Assembly (NCBI GenBank): GCA_038204185.1
Contig: JBBRDE010000021.1
Span: 1 to 30,830 of the forward strand
DNA from: Salmonirosea sp038204185
GTDB lineage: Bacteria > Bacteroidota > Bacteroidia > Cytophagales > Spirosomataceae
Direction of reading: 5' to 3'
Length of the DNA: 30,830 nt
Below the pieces are notes generated by a model. It was not told where the DNA came from. It did no database searches and worked only from the letters and a program-made list of their open reading frames with translations. A program made the translations under genes and the position numbers. Below, piece after piece: positions 1 to 7,931 of this stretch (positions are counted from its first letter, which is position 1; the number at the start of each line of letters is the position of its first letter).

Positions 1-2
1 GT

Positions 3-371
3 ACCACGGGTACCATCCATACCCTCGACCAGGAAACCCAACTGCTGATGCTACGGGCGCAACGCGGCATTCCGGAGTTTTTACTGCCAAAAATGTCCCA
101 AATTCCCATAGGGAAGGGCATGGCCGGAATTGCGGCGGAACGCCGGGAAGCCGTGGAAATGTGCAATCTGCAAACCGATGAATCGGGGGTGGCACGTCCG
201 TCGGCCAAAGAGACCAAGGTAGAGGGCTCCCTGGCCGCGCCCATGCTGCTGGACGGCGAGTTATTTGGGGTGATCGGCATCGCCAAACCAGTCCCGTATG
301 ATTTCAGCGAAAAGGAAATCAGTGAATTGATGAAAATCGGCGAAGAAATCAGCCGCCGCCTTAGCCAGTAA
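3..371 (+). CDS. GAF-domain protein, C-terminal part (cut by window edge)
   Basis: The reading frame is open from the first bases of the window, so the true start lies upstream; the Met codon at 48 is probably internal. About 122 residues are visible and read as the second half of a GAF domain: a strand carrying 'LLMLRAQRGIPEF', the loop 'IPIGKGMAGIAAERREAV', and the closing strands 'GSLAAPMLLDGELFGVIGIAK', followed by a helix that ends the protein at 'ISRRLSQ'. GAF domains bind small molecules or act as dimerisation modules in signalling proteins. Nothing catalytic follows, so this is either a stand-alone GAF protein or the C-terminal GAF of a longer one. The ligand cannot be told. The next gene starts 57 bp downstream on the same strand and is also sensor-like, so co-transcription is possible. 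Confidence 0.75.
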   Translation, partial: TTGTIHTLDQETQLLMLRAQRGIPEFLLPKMSQIPIGKGMAGIAAERREAVEMCNLQTDESGVARPSAKETKVEGSLAAPMLLDGELFGVIGIAKPVPYDFSEKEISELMKIGEEISRRLSQ

Positions 372-428
372 TCCAACGGGAAAGGCTTTGACCGTAGTGT
401 AATAGTCTGTCCTACCTAACCCTATTCT

Positions 429-1112
429 ATGAAGTGGTCTTTTGTCATTCAGCAAAAAATGAAAGCCGCGCTTTTGCTCGGTAGCATCATGGTGTTGGTA
501 TTGGTAAGCGTAATGCTTTCGCGCAATAATATTGAAGGAATTGACAAGTCCTTTTCATCCATGTATACCGACCGGTTGATTCCGGCCACGGACATCGTGT
601 ACCTGACCGAAAGTCTGTATCAAAAGCGCTTGCTGATGGAAAAGCAGTTGCTGACTCAGGAAGAAAGTTCCTGGGAAAATGTGCTCGGGCAGTTGAATGT
701 CCATAATCAGCGAATCGATTCGCTGGTGGGGGAATTTGAAAAAACGTACCTGGTCAAAGACGAACTAGCGAGCCTCCGGGCTTTCCAGAGTCGGCATTCT
801 GAATACGCTCAGGTAGAGCAGGAAATCGTGGTCCTGGGAAAAGCTGGAAAGCGAGCGGCAGGCCTAAGCCTGCATGCCAAGAAGGGTGAGGTGCTGTTTC
901 AGAAAACGATGACTCGCCTGCGTGAACTTACCCAGATTCAGTCGACGGTAGGTAAAGAGTTATTCAAAGAGTCTCATCGGGATGTCGTGCAGTTCGTGTT
1001 TCTGTCTACTATTCAGATTGTCATGGTAATCGTGATCGGGATGATAGTGATGGGGCTGATCCGAAGTTCCAAAATCATTAATACAAAATCAGAGTCCTTT
1101 CATTTAAACTGA
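429..1112 (+). CDS. Membrane-anchored four-helix-bundle sensor protein (4HB_MCP-like), no output domain
   Basis: This 227-residue protein has a transmembrane segment near residues 14-31, a periplasmic region of about 150 residues predicted to be long amphipathic helices, and a second transmembrane segment near 188-211 ending in a short cytoplasmic tail. This is the topology of the four-helix-bundle ligand-binding module of methyl-accepting chemotaxis proteins (4HB_MCP_1), including the 'MYTDRLIPATDIVYLTESLYQKRLLMEKQL' type of first helix. A HAMP linker, a methyl-accepting domain and a kinase domain are all absent; the protein stops about 16 residues after the second membrane helix. Such stand-alone proteins are common in Bacteroidota, and their partner is usually unknown. 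The upstream GAF protein is a possible cytoplasmic partner by position only. The start is ATG, and a hairpin terminator follows closely. Confidence 0.7.
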   Translation: MKWSFVIQQKMKAALLLGSIMVLVLVSVMLSRNNIEGIDKSFSSMYTDRLIPATDIVYLTESLYQKRLLMEKQLLTQEESSWENVLGQLNVHNQRIDSLVGEFEKTYLVKDELASLRAFQSRHSEYAQVEQEIVVLGKAGKRAAGLSLHAKKGEVLFQKTMTRLRELTQIQSTVGKELFKESHRDVVQFVFLSTIQIVMVIVIGMIVMGLIRSSKIINTKSESFHLN

Positions 1113-1140
1113 AAAATAGACTCCTTGCTTTTGGCACAAA

Positions 1141-1171
1141 AAAAACTCCGGCCAACCTGACCGGAGTTTTT
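1141..1171. terminator. Bidirectional intrinsic terminator
   Basis: An 11-bp perfect stem (1141-1151 pairing with 1161-1171, arms 'aaaaactccgg' and 'ccggagttttt') surrounds a 9-nt loop. The A-tract on one side and T-tract on the other let it work in both directions. It sits between the convergent sensor gene and the DUF6600 gene. Confidence 0.85.
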
Positions 1172-1222
1172 GCATTATTGGCTTAATTCGATTTATTAGG
1201 TAGGGTTAAGATTTGCCTGCGA

Positions 1223-2524
1223 TCAGCGCGGTCCACGGCTTCGGCTGGAAGAGGAAGGAGTGCTGCTGCTACCGGAATTGGAACGTGGCGAGGCTTCCGA
1301 ACTACGGCTGCTGGAAGCCGGGGCCTCCATGCGGGGACTGCTGCTACTCCGGCTCGGTTGTGAGTACTCGCTACTGCCACGCGAAGGCGCTGACTCCATA
1401 CCGCGGGAGCGACTTGATGGACTGCTCGATCGCGTTTCGGGAGTGCTGTACTGACTTGAAGCACCACTACGGGTACGACTCGATGGACTCTCCATGCTCG
1501 ATCGGGTTTCGGGAGCGCTATATGGACTTGAGCTTGGCGACATGGCCTCGCTGCGATTATAACCGCTGCGGGCCCGGCTCGATGGTTCGCCCGATTCATA
1601 GGTGCGACCGGAAGAAGGTGCCGAGCTTTCGTAACTGCTGGAACTGCCCGACGGACTTCCCGCCTCGTAGCTACCCCGACTTCGACTGGAATTCCCGGCA
1701 CCGTAGGTGCGGTTGGAGCCAGCATTGTTATCCATTTCGGCAGACTGCCGTGAGTTGCGGTTGCTATTGCCACGATCCTGACGGTACAACCTGCTTTCGC
1801 TATTGCCGTTGGCACGATAGGATTCACCATCACTTTGGCGGGCTGAGGTGTAGCGGCTTCCTCGTAACTCTTCGGCGCGGTATACGGGCACATTGCCTCG
1901 GGTTACCTGCTCTATTTCGCTATGACGCGGGCCGTAGGCATATACGCGGTTATCGTTGCGGTAATAGTTGTTGACGATCGTCGTTTGGTTGTAGACGCTC
2001 CGATAGCCATTGCCATATACACAGAAGCCAAACACCCGTGGGCGGTAGACATAGCGCTGGGGCACAAAAACCCAGAAATCAAAGGGAGTATTGAAAGATG
2101 CCCCTACGCGCATACCGGGCCACATGGGTGCCCAGCCGTAGTACCCGCCGCCCGAACGCCAATCGACCCAGGCAGGCCCCCACTGGTAGTCGGGTACCCA
2201 GGCCCAGCCATTAAAATTGTCGTGAAACCAGCGACCGTAGTGAAAAGGCGCCCAGCCCCAGTCGTAGTCGGAAGCCCAGGTGTTGCCGTACTCGGTCATT
2301 ATCCATTGGCCGTTGGTAGCATAAGGCTGGAAGTCACGATCCACATTGTAGGGCGTCCAGATGGATCCGTACTGCGGGTGCGAAGTCCAGCGTCCGTAAG
2401 GCGAAAGCTCATTATAGAACGTTTGGAAGTTGACTGAAATGCCCGGCTGGGCCGAAGCGGAGTTGCTCAGCCAAGCGCTTAGCGCAAAGAAGGCGAACAG
2501 ATAAAGGATTTTTGATTTTTTCAA
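1223..2524 (-). CDS. Secreted DUF6600 protein with long Ser/Arg-rich tail
   Basis: The 433-residue product starts with a Sec signal peptide ('MKKSKILYLFAFFALSAWL', cleavage near 'SASAQ'). Residues of about 30-165 carry the DUF6600 pattern of Trp/Gly/Tyr repeats: 'YNELSPYGRWTSHPQYGSIW', 'WGWAPFHYGRW', 'GWAWVPDYQWGPAWVDWR', 'YYGWAPMWPG'. The family's function is unknown; it is exported and common in Bacteroidota. From about residue 200 to the end the sequence is low complexity, rich in Ser, Arg, Gly and Pro, with recurring 'YSAPETRSS/YSTPETRSS' units, so it is probably disordered and may bind surfaces or nucleic acid. The start codon is TTG: an in-frame stop lies two codons upstream (2528-2530), and the TTG is directly followed by a good signal peptide. 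No close partner gene is visible; the neighbour on the left is convergent. Confidence 0.8.
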   Translation of the reverse strand: MKKSKILYLFAFFALSAWLSNSASAQPGISVNFQTFYNELSPYGRWTSHPQYGSIWTPYNVDRDFQPYATNGQWIMTEYGNTWASDYDWGWAPFHYGRWFHDNFNGWAWVPDYQWGPAWVDWRSGGGYYGWAPMWPGMRVGASFNTPFDFWVFVPQRYVYRPRVFGFCVYGNGYRSVYNQTTIVNNYYRNDNRVYAYGPRHSEIEQVTRGNVPVYRAEELRGSRYTSARQSDGESYRANGNSESRLYRQDRGNSNRNSRQSAEMDNNAGSNRTYGAGNSSRSRGSYEAGSPSGSSSSYESSAPSSGRTYESGEPSSRARSGYNRSEAMSPSSSPYSAPETRSSMESPSSRTRSGASSQYSTPETRSSSPSSRSRGMESAPSRGSSEYSQPSRSSSSPRMEAPASSSRSSEASPRSNSGSSSTPSSSSRSRGPR

Positions 2525-2869
2525 GGCTTAAAGTATTTAGGAAGACGTGGGAACTGGATTCCGGTTATTGGACAATTTCCAAAAGAAAAAGTTTAAACCG
2601 ATTTAAATGGTAGAAAGGTTGTGCCTCGCAAAAAAAAACTTGGAAAAGGATTCTACCGTTGCAAACGTTAACATGGCCTGAAAAGTATACAAGATAAAGG
2701 AGTAAATAATTCCAACCCTGCTAAAGAAATCCCGATTAATTATCAGACATTTAATGCGGCACTTACCCTTATCTACATCCAAATTCTATCTGAATTGGTA
2801 ACCAATCTTTGCCCCAGATAACCTGGAACGATTCTTTACCAGAAATCAGGTCAATTTGGTTTGCTTCGT
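2525..2869. other. Intergenic divergent promoter region
   Basis: About 345 bp separate the divergent DUF6600 and antiporter genes, so promoters for both must lie here. The stretch is A/T-rich with several T- and A-tracts. I see no long open frame, convincing repeat or RNA gene. No clear full TTTG/TAnnTTTG pair could be assigned on either strand. Confidence 0.5.
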
Positions 2870-4138
2870 ATGAATACCTACCTTTTGGTACTAATGATTA
2901 TCGGTGTAGCGTCCCTGGGCATGGCCTGGATGCCACGGCTTACCGAGAAAATAAAAATTTCGTATTCGCTGATTTATGTCCTGTTTGGGGCAGTACTCTA
3001 CATTTTCGGGGATAGCCTGCCGCTGCCCGATCCCATTCGCAAGCAGGCCTATACCGTCCATCTTACCGAACTTGTCGTGATTATTTCCCTGATGGGTTCG
3101 GGGCTGAAAATCGACCGACCCTTTTCGTTCAAAAACTGGAACCTACCTTTTCGGTTAGTTAGTATTACTATGCTGCTAAGCATCGGGGCGATGGCTTTGT
3201 TGGCGTGGTACTTTCTGGGGTTAGATCCAGCGTCTTCTCTGCTGGTGGCGGCGGTGCTGGCTCCTACGGATCCGGTGCTGGCGGCTGATGTACAGGTTGG
3301 GCCACCACACGACAATAAACGTGATGATGTGAAATTCGCCCTCACCGCCGAGGCGGGGCTTAACGACGGCTTCGCCTTTCCCTTCACCTGGCTTGCCATT
3401 ACGGTGGCGCAAATTGGTCTCACGGGTGAGGGGAGCCTAACCGAATGGTTCCTGTTTGACTTTCTTTACCGCATCGCAATGGGTACCCTGGTAGGCTTCC
3501 TGCTGGGACGGGGGCTGGCATACTTGCTCTTCCACAAGTCGGAGAAAAAAAATATTCTGGAGATGAACAATGGCTTCATTGCCCTGGCCGCCACGCTGGT
3601 TATCTATGCCTTCACCGAAATGATCCATGCCTATGGCTTCCTGGCGGTATTCGTAGGGGCCGTCACACTCCGTAATTTTGAAATGAAGCATGAGTTTCAC
3701 AAAGAGCTCCATTCGTTTACCGACCAAATCGAGCGCATTCTGGTAGCTATTGTACTCATTCTGTTCGGCGGAAGTTTGGTCAGTGGCGTGCTGGGGGCGC
3801 TGTCGGGTCAAATGGTTGTGCTGGGAATTGTATTCGTGCTGGTCGTGCGGCCGTTGGCGGGGTACCTGGCTATGCTCGGAACTGATTTGCATCGCATCCA
3901 GCGCTGGAGTATTTCTTTTTTTGGCATCAAAGGCATCGGGTCATTTTTCTACCTGTCTTTTGCCTTGAGCAAGACCGATTTTGCCTATACCAAAGAAGTG
4001 TGGGCACTCACCGCTTTTACGGTGCTGATTTCTTTACTTACTCATGGCTCAACGGCTGCGTTGAGTATGGACAAAGTCGGGGAAAAGTTTTCGAAACAGT
4101 CCGGCGCGGAGGTTGGTTTGCCTGATGAGAGAACGTAA
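2870..4138 (+). CDS. CPA1-family (NhaP-type) cation:proton antiporter
   Basis: This inner-membrane protein of 422 residues is strongly hydrophobic throughout, with about 12-13 membrane helices. Two CPA1 signatures are visible: 'APTDPVLAADVQVG' (Thr-Asp-Pro at about 133-135) and 'EAGLNDGFAFPF' (Glu161, Asn165-Asp166), the ND ion-binding pair of electroneutral Na+(K+)/H+ exchangers. The family swaps cytoplasmic Na+ or K+ for protons and works in pH and salt homeostasis. The long cytoplasmic C-terminal domain seen in some NhaP proteins is absent; the tail is short ('GAEVGLPDERT'). I chose the ATG at 2870; a TTG three codons upstream (2861) is less likely. Ion specificity cannot be read from the sequence. 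Confidence 0.85.
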   Translation: MNTYLLVLMIIGVASLGMAWMPRLTEKIKISYSLIYVLFGAVLYIFGDSLPLPDPIRKQAYTVHLTELVVIISLMGSGLKIDRPFSFKNWNLPFRLVSITMLLSIGAMALLAWYFLGLDPASSLLVAAVLAPTDPVLAADVQVGPPHDNKRDDVKFALTAEAGLNDGFAFPFTWLAITVAQIGLTGEGSLTEWFLFDFLYRIAMGTLVGFLLGRGLAYLLFHKSEKKNILEMNNGFIALAATLVIYAFTEMIHAYGFLAVFVGAVTLRNFEMKHEFHKELHSFTDQIERILVAIVLILFGGSLVSGVLGALSGQMVVLGIVFVLVVRPLAGYLAMLGTDLHRIQRWSISFFGIKGIGSFFYLSFALSKTDFAYTKEVWALTAFTVLISLLTHGSTAALSMDKVGEKFSKQSGAEVGLPDERT

Positions 4139-4282
4139 TATTGCAGAACATTACTAAAAGGCGATACTAGATTTGGGACTCTGGATTTACCATCCCTGCG
4201 AAACCCATCAATGGTTCCGTAGCGAAATGAGCCATAGAGTGTCCAGTATCTAGCATCCAGTCTCTACTCATAGCCTGTTCTC

Positions 4283-6898
4283 TTGAAAAATACGTACCTT
4301 CTTCTCCTGGTCCTGATTTATTCTTCCTGCCAAAAAATGCCTACTCAACCCATCGCCCTGGTAGAAGGCGTTTCCGAGGAATTGGCGCGCTACCGCCGGG
4401 AGGTGCTGAGCCATATTGCTTACCAGTTAGAATTCACTATCCCCGAAAACCAAACATCTGCTATTGCTGCCCGGGAACGTATCGCATTCATCTGGAAAAA
4501 GCACCCTGCCCCGCTTGCCCTCGATTTTAAAGAACAACGCGACCATATTCAGCGGGTTTCTGTCAATCAGAAAGAGGTACCTATTGTCTTTGAAAAAGAG
4601 CACATTCTGATCGCACCTACATCCCTGAAAGCGGGCATGAATACGGTGGATATCACCTTTACAGCCGGGAATCTTTCCCTGAACCGTAACGACGAGTACC
4701 TCTATACGCTACTGGTACCCGACCGCGCCCGTACGGTGTTTCCCTGCTTCGACCAACCCGATCTGAAAGCTACTTTCGAGTTGTCGCTTATCGTTCCCCG
4801 GGATTGGCGGGCGGTTTCGAATGGACACCGCGAAGAGCGGGAGAACTGGGCCGTGTATCCACTCCCCGAGGCACTTCCGGATAGTTTGAGAAACGAAGTT
4901 CTGAATTTTCATACGTACCATTTTAAAGCTACCGACCTACTGCCAACCTACCTTTTTTCGTTCGTGGCCGGTAAGTTCGAACGGGTCACGCGTACGCTGA
5001 ATAGCCGCGAAATGAGCCTGTACCACCGCGAAACCGACACGTCAAAAATCCAGCTCAGCCTTGGTCCCATTTTTGAAACCCACGCTGAGGCACTGGCCTT
5101 TATGGAGGACTATACCCAAGTCAAGTACCCCTTCCAGAAATTTGACTTCGCCGCCATTCCCGATTTTCAGTACGGTGGTATGGAGCACGCCGGAGCCATT
5201 CAGTACAAGGCCGCCAGTTTGTTTTTGGACGAAGGCGCCACCCGCAACCAAAAACTGGGCCGTACCAAGCTACTTTCGCACGAAACGGCCCATATGTGGT
5301 TTGGTGACCTGGTGACAATGCGCTGGTTCAACGATGTCTGGATGAAGGAGGTGTTTGCCAATTTTATGGCGGATAAAATTGTAAAAGCCACCCAGCCCAA
5401 CAGCAATTTTGAACTTGAATTCCTGCTTTCTCACTACCCGGCGGCATACGGTGTGGACCGTACCGAAGGGCCGAATGCCATCGGTCAGCCGCTCGAAAAC
5501 CTCAACCAGGCGGGTACTATGTACGGGCCGATTATTTATCACAAAGCCCCCATCATGATGCGGCAACTCGAACGGCTCATGGGCCCGGACGCCCTACGCG
5601 ATGGATTGAGGGAATACCTGAAAAAATACGCTTATGGCAACGCTACCTGGCCTGACCTCATCGCGATTCTGGACCCCTATACCCCTACCGACCTTGCTGA
5701 CTGGAACCGCGTGTGGGTCAATGAAACCGGCCGCCCAGAATTCGAGTACCGTATTAAGAATGAAGATGACACAATAAAAGAACTCGTCATTACGCAGGAA
5801 TCAGAAGACGGTACGGAGCGGGTTTGGCCGCAGTTTTTTGAAATAGTACTGGGGTACCCTGATCACGTAGTAGAACTGACCGTCCCGATGAGTACCGCTT
5901 CGGTCACGTTGTCGGAGGCAGTAGGTCTGCCTACTCCCGACTATATTCTATTCAATTCCTCGGGACAGGGCTACGGTTTGTTCCCCGTAGACTCTACGCT
6001 GCTAAACAAAGTGGGTGACCTGTCGAGTCCCCTGATGCGGGCGTCGGCGTATGTGAGTTTGTACGAAAATATGCTGAATAAGAATTCGGGGATTACACCA
6101 GCGCTGCTGGCCGACCTACTGGTAAAAATGCTGGGAAAAGAATCGGAGGAATTAAGCCTCGATCTGATTTCCGACCAACTTTCCACGATCTATTGGCAAT
6201 TTTTCACACCCGCCAGGCGTGCCGAATGGAGTGAATATCTGGAAGGACAAGTTTGGGGAACCATGCGTCAGATTTCAGATATCAATAAAAAGAAAGTGGT
6301 ATTCAAACTTTACCAAAACGTCGCCCTTAGCCAGCAGGCAAAACAACGACTATACGAAATCTGGCAAAGCCAGCAAGCCCCCGACGGCGTCACGCTTACC
6401 GAGGACGATTACACTTCGCTAGCCCTGGCGTTGGCCGTGCGCGATTATCCGGTCGAGGACATTTTAGAACAGCAACTGACCCGCATCAAAAATCCCGACC
6501 GCCAGAAGCGGCTGCGCTTTATGATGCCTGCGCTGGCGACGGAGGTAACGGTGCGCGATACTTTTTTTGCTTCACTGAAAGAGGAAAAAAACCGTGACCG
6601 GGAGGCGTGGATAGCGGCTGCGCTGGGGTACCTTCACCATCCGTTGCGGGCGGCTACTTCGCAAAGGTACCTGCGGGAAAGTCTGGATTTGCTGGAAGAA
6701 ATTCAGAGTACGGGGGACATCTTTTTTCCGTCGGCCTGGCTAAACGCGACGCTGGGCTCATACCAGTCGCCGCAGGCCGAACGCATCGTGCGGGATTTTC
6801 TGGAACAGCATCCCCATTACAATCCGCGCCTGAAAGCCAAGCTGCTGCAAGCAGCGGACAACCTGTTTCGGGCCGAGCGGATTTTATTTTATAAATAG
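4283..6898 (+). CDS. M1-family zinc aminopeptidase, probable lipoprotein
   Basis: The 871-residue protein belongs to the M1 (aminopeptidase N/ERAP-like) family, which removes N-terminal residues from peptides. The zinc site HETAH lies at 333-337, with Glu356 exactly 18 residues after it in 'WFNDVWMKEVFANF', and the probable catalytic Tyr is Tyr419 in 'IIYHKA'. The exopeptidase motif, usually GxMEN, reads GGMEH at 298-302, so the N-terminus-anchoring region is changed. Residues of about 45-235 form the N-terminal beta domain, and the last 350 or so the helical C-terminal domain. The start is TTG: an in-frame TAG stands at 4271-4273 and no ATG lies between. The leader 'KNTYLLLLVLIYSSC' suggests a lipoprotein with Cys16, although Tyr at -3 is atypical. 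It probably acts in the periplasm or at the outer membrane, with neighbouring secreted peptidases. Confidence 0.88.
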   Translation: MKNTYLLLLVLIYSSCQKMPTQPIALVEGVSEELARYRREVLSHIAYQLEFTIPENQTSAIAARERIAFIWKKHPAPLALDFKEQRDHIQRVSVNQKEVPIVFEKEHILIAPTSLKAGMNTVDITFTAGNLSLNRNDEYLYTLLVPDRARTVFPCFDQPDLKATFELSLIVPRDWRAVSNGHREERENWAVYPLPEALPDSLRNEVLNFHTYHFKATDLLPTYLFSFVAGKFERVTRTLNSREMSLYHRETDTSKIQLSLGPIFETHAEALAFMEDYTQVKYPFQKFDFAAIPDFQYGGMEHAGAIQYKAASLFLDEGATRNQKLGRTKLLSHETAHMWFGDLVTMRWFNDVWMKEVFANFMADKIVKATQPNSNFELEFLLSHYPAAYGVDRTEGPNAIGQPLENLNQAGTMYGPIIYHKAPIMMRQLERLMGPDALRDGLREYLKKYAYGNATWPDLIAILDPYTPTDLADWNRVWVNETGRPEFEYRIKNEDDTIKELVITQESEDGTERVWPQFFEIVLGYPDHVVELTVPMSTASVTLSEAVGLPTPDYILFNSSGQGYGLFPVDSTLLNKVGDLSSPLMRASAYVSLYENMLNKNSGITPALLADLLVKMLGKESEELSLDLISDQLSTIYWQFFTPARRAEWSEYLEGQVWGTMRQISDINKKKVVFKLYQNVALSQQAKQRLYEIWQSQQAPDGVTLTEDDYTSLALALAVRDYPVEDILEQQLTRIKNPDRQKRLRFMMPALATEVTVRDTFFASLKEEKNRDREAWIAAALGYLHHPLRAATSQRYLRESLDLLEEIQSTGDIFFPSAWLNATLGSYQSPQAERIVRDFLEQHPHYNPRLKAKLLQAADNLFRAERILFYK

Positions 6899-6916
6899 GG
6901 GAAATCCGTAATTACC

Positions 6917-7123
6917 TCAGTCCGCGTGAATCACCTTCACGCGCCCGACTTCGCCGGTTTCCAGCCGTACCTTGATGCCGTGGGGATGAAAGGGCGATTT
7001 AGTCAGGATACTTTGTACCGCACCTTCGGTCAGCGCGCCGCTACGCTGATCCTGTTTCAGGACAATGGAGACTTCCAGTCCGGGATGAATATTCTTACGC
7101 TCACTTCCTGCTAATTCAGCCAT
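6917..7123 (-). CDS. ywbE: YwbE family protein
   Basis: This small 68-residue protein matches the YwbE family (DUF2196) along its whole length. The marks are 'NIHPGLEVSIVLKQDQRSG', 'LTEGAVQSILTKSPFHPHGI' and 'KVRLETGEVGRVKVI'. The length is normal for the family. Its role is unknown; the fold is likely a small beta-barrel. It lies 21 bp downstream of the DUF433 gene on the same strand and is probably co-transcribed with it. Its stop is convergent to the M1 aminopeptidase, with only about 18 bp between the genes. Confidence 0.85.
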   Translation of the reverse strand: MAELAGSERKNIHPGLEVSIVLKQDQRSGALTEGAVQSILTKSPFHPHGIKVRLETGEVGRVKVIHAD

Positions 7124-7144
7124 GATCGGGGTAGTAAAAGAATT

Positions 7145-7792
7145 TTAGGCCGATTGTTTTTCGTAAAAGACAATCACATCTTCCACTTCTTTTTGGGTAA
7201 GATTAAATTGCTCCGCTACGGTTGGGACGGAATTGCCGTGCAGGAAAAAATCGAAAACCGATTGGGAAAGTATCTGCGTCTCACCCACCACCGGGCGTCC
7301 CGACTGCCGGGCGGGGTCGATCTGAATGGCGGCTTCGCGGCCCAGTGGATACAATTTGGCGGCCAGCGAGTCGTCACCAAACTCGATGCGCTTGCAGAAA
7401 GGCTCCACGACCTGCTGAATGGTCAGTTGCAGGGTCTGGTCAGCCTTAATTAATTCGCCGATTTCAGCATTATAGAAAACGTTTTTACCATCGGTGAGAA
7501 TACTGGCCGTGGCAAACGGATAATTTGTATGGAGCATATCGGCCAGAATCTCCCGCGCGTTGTTGATTCTTGAAGGCCAAACCCCCTGTGCCCTCAATTG
7601 GTAGAAGGTGTAGAACTCGATGAGCGTATGAAAATCAGCGACCAGATCCGGCTCGCTTTCCAAATCTTCGGCGGTCAGTTGACCCTTTTTATATTCCCGT
7701 AACCACTGCTTCACCTGCGCTTCGGGTAGGTCCAGGATCGTGGCGATGTCTGTAACGGAATACGTGGTGTTTTGCCTTTTAATGTTTTTCAT
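7145..7792 (-). CDS. DUF433-domain protein with N-terminal helix-turn-helix-like region
   Basis: The 215-residue soluble protein ends in a DUF433 domain (about 165-212: 'SGRPVVGETQILSQSVFDFF', then 'VAEQFNLTQKEVEDVIVFYE'). This small winged-helix type is found in antitoxins of the VapB-like kind. Residues 9-35 ('TYSVTDIATILDLPEAQVKQ') look like a MerR-type helix-turn-helix, so a DNA-binding role is likely. The middle has no recognised motif. No PIN-type or other toxin gene is adjacent; the only co-oriented neighbour is ywbE, 21 bp downstream. I therefore read it as a regulator rather than half of a toxin-antitoxin pair. The start is ATG. Confidence 0.65.
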   Translation of the reverse strand: MKNIKRQNTTYSVTDIATILDLPEAQVKQWLREYKKGQLTAEDLESEPDLVADFHTLIEFYTFYQLRAQGVWPSRINNAREILADMLHTNYPFATASILTDGKNVFYNAEIGELIKADQTLQLTIQQVVEPFCKRIEFGDDSLAAKLYPLGREAAIQIDPARQSGRPVVGETQILSQSVFDFFLHGNSVPTVAEQFNLTQKEVEDVIVFYEKQSA

Positions 7793-7861
7793 AGCTTTCT
7801 CGAGGCGTTTTTTGAACGAGGTAAAGGTAATAAGTTTCCAAAAAATATCATGGCGCGGGCC

Positions 7862-7869
7862 TATCTTTG
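7862..7869 (+). promoter_or_regulatory. Possible -7 promoter element of the MFS gene
   Basis: TATCTTTG fits the Bacteroidota -7 consensus TAnnTTTG exactly and lies about 63 bp before the MFS start. A matching -33 TTTG at 19-21 bp is not clear (TTTC is near 7835), so the assignment is tentative. Confidence 0.35.
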
Positions 7870-7931
7870 TGGGATGGACGATAAGTCACTTTTTCAACTA
7901 GTGTGTACGGCCCTAATTTCTCTATAACTGA

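Noticed and set aside
1213..1974. Long plus-strand open frame (253 codons) opposite the DUF6600 gene
   Set aside because: It mirrors the Ser/Arg-rich tail, is full of Cys and Arg without any domain, and lacks a signal or start context. The minus-strand gene has a signal peptide and a known domain.
7145..7792. Toxin-antitoxin pair formed by the DUF433 gene and ywbE
   Set aside because: YwbE is a widespread conserved family with no link to toxins, and it follows rather than matches the usual partner types.
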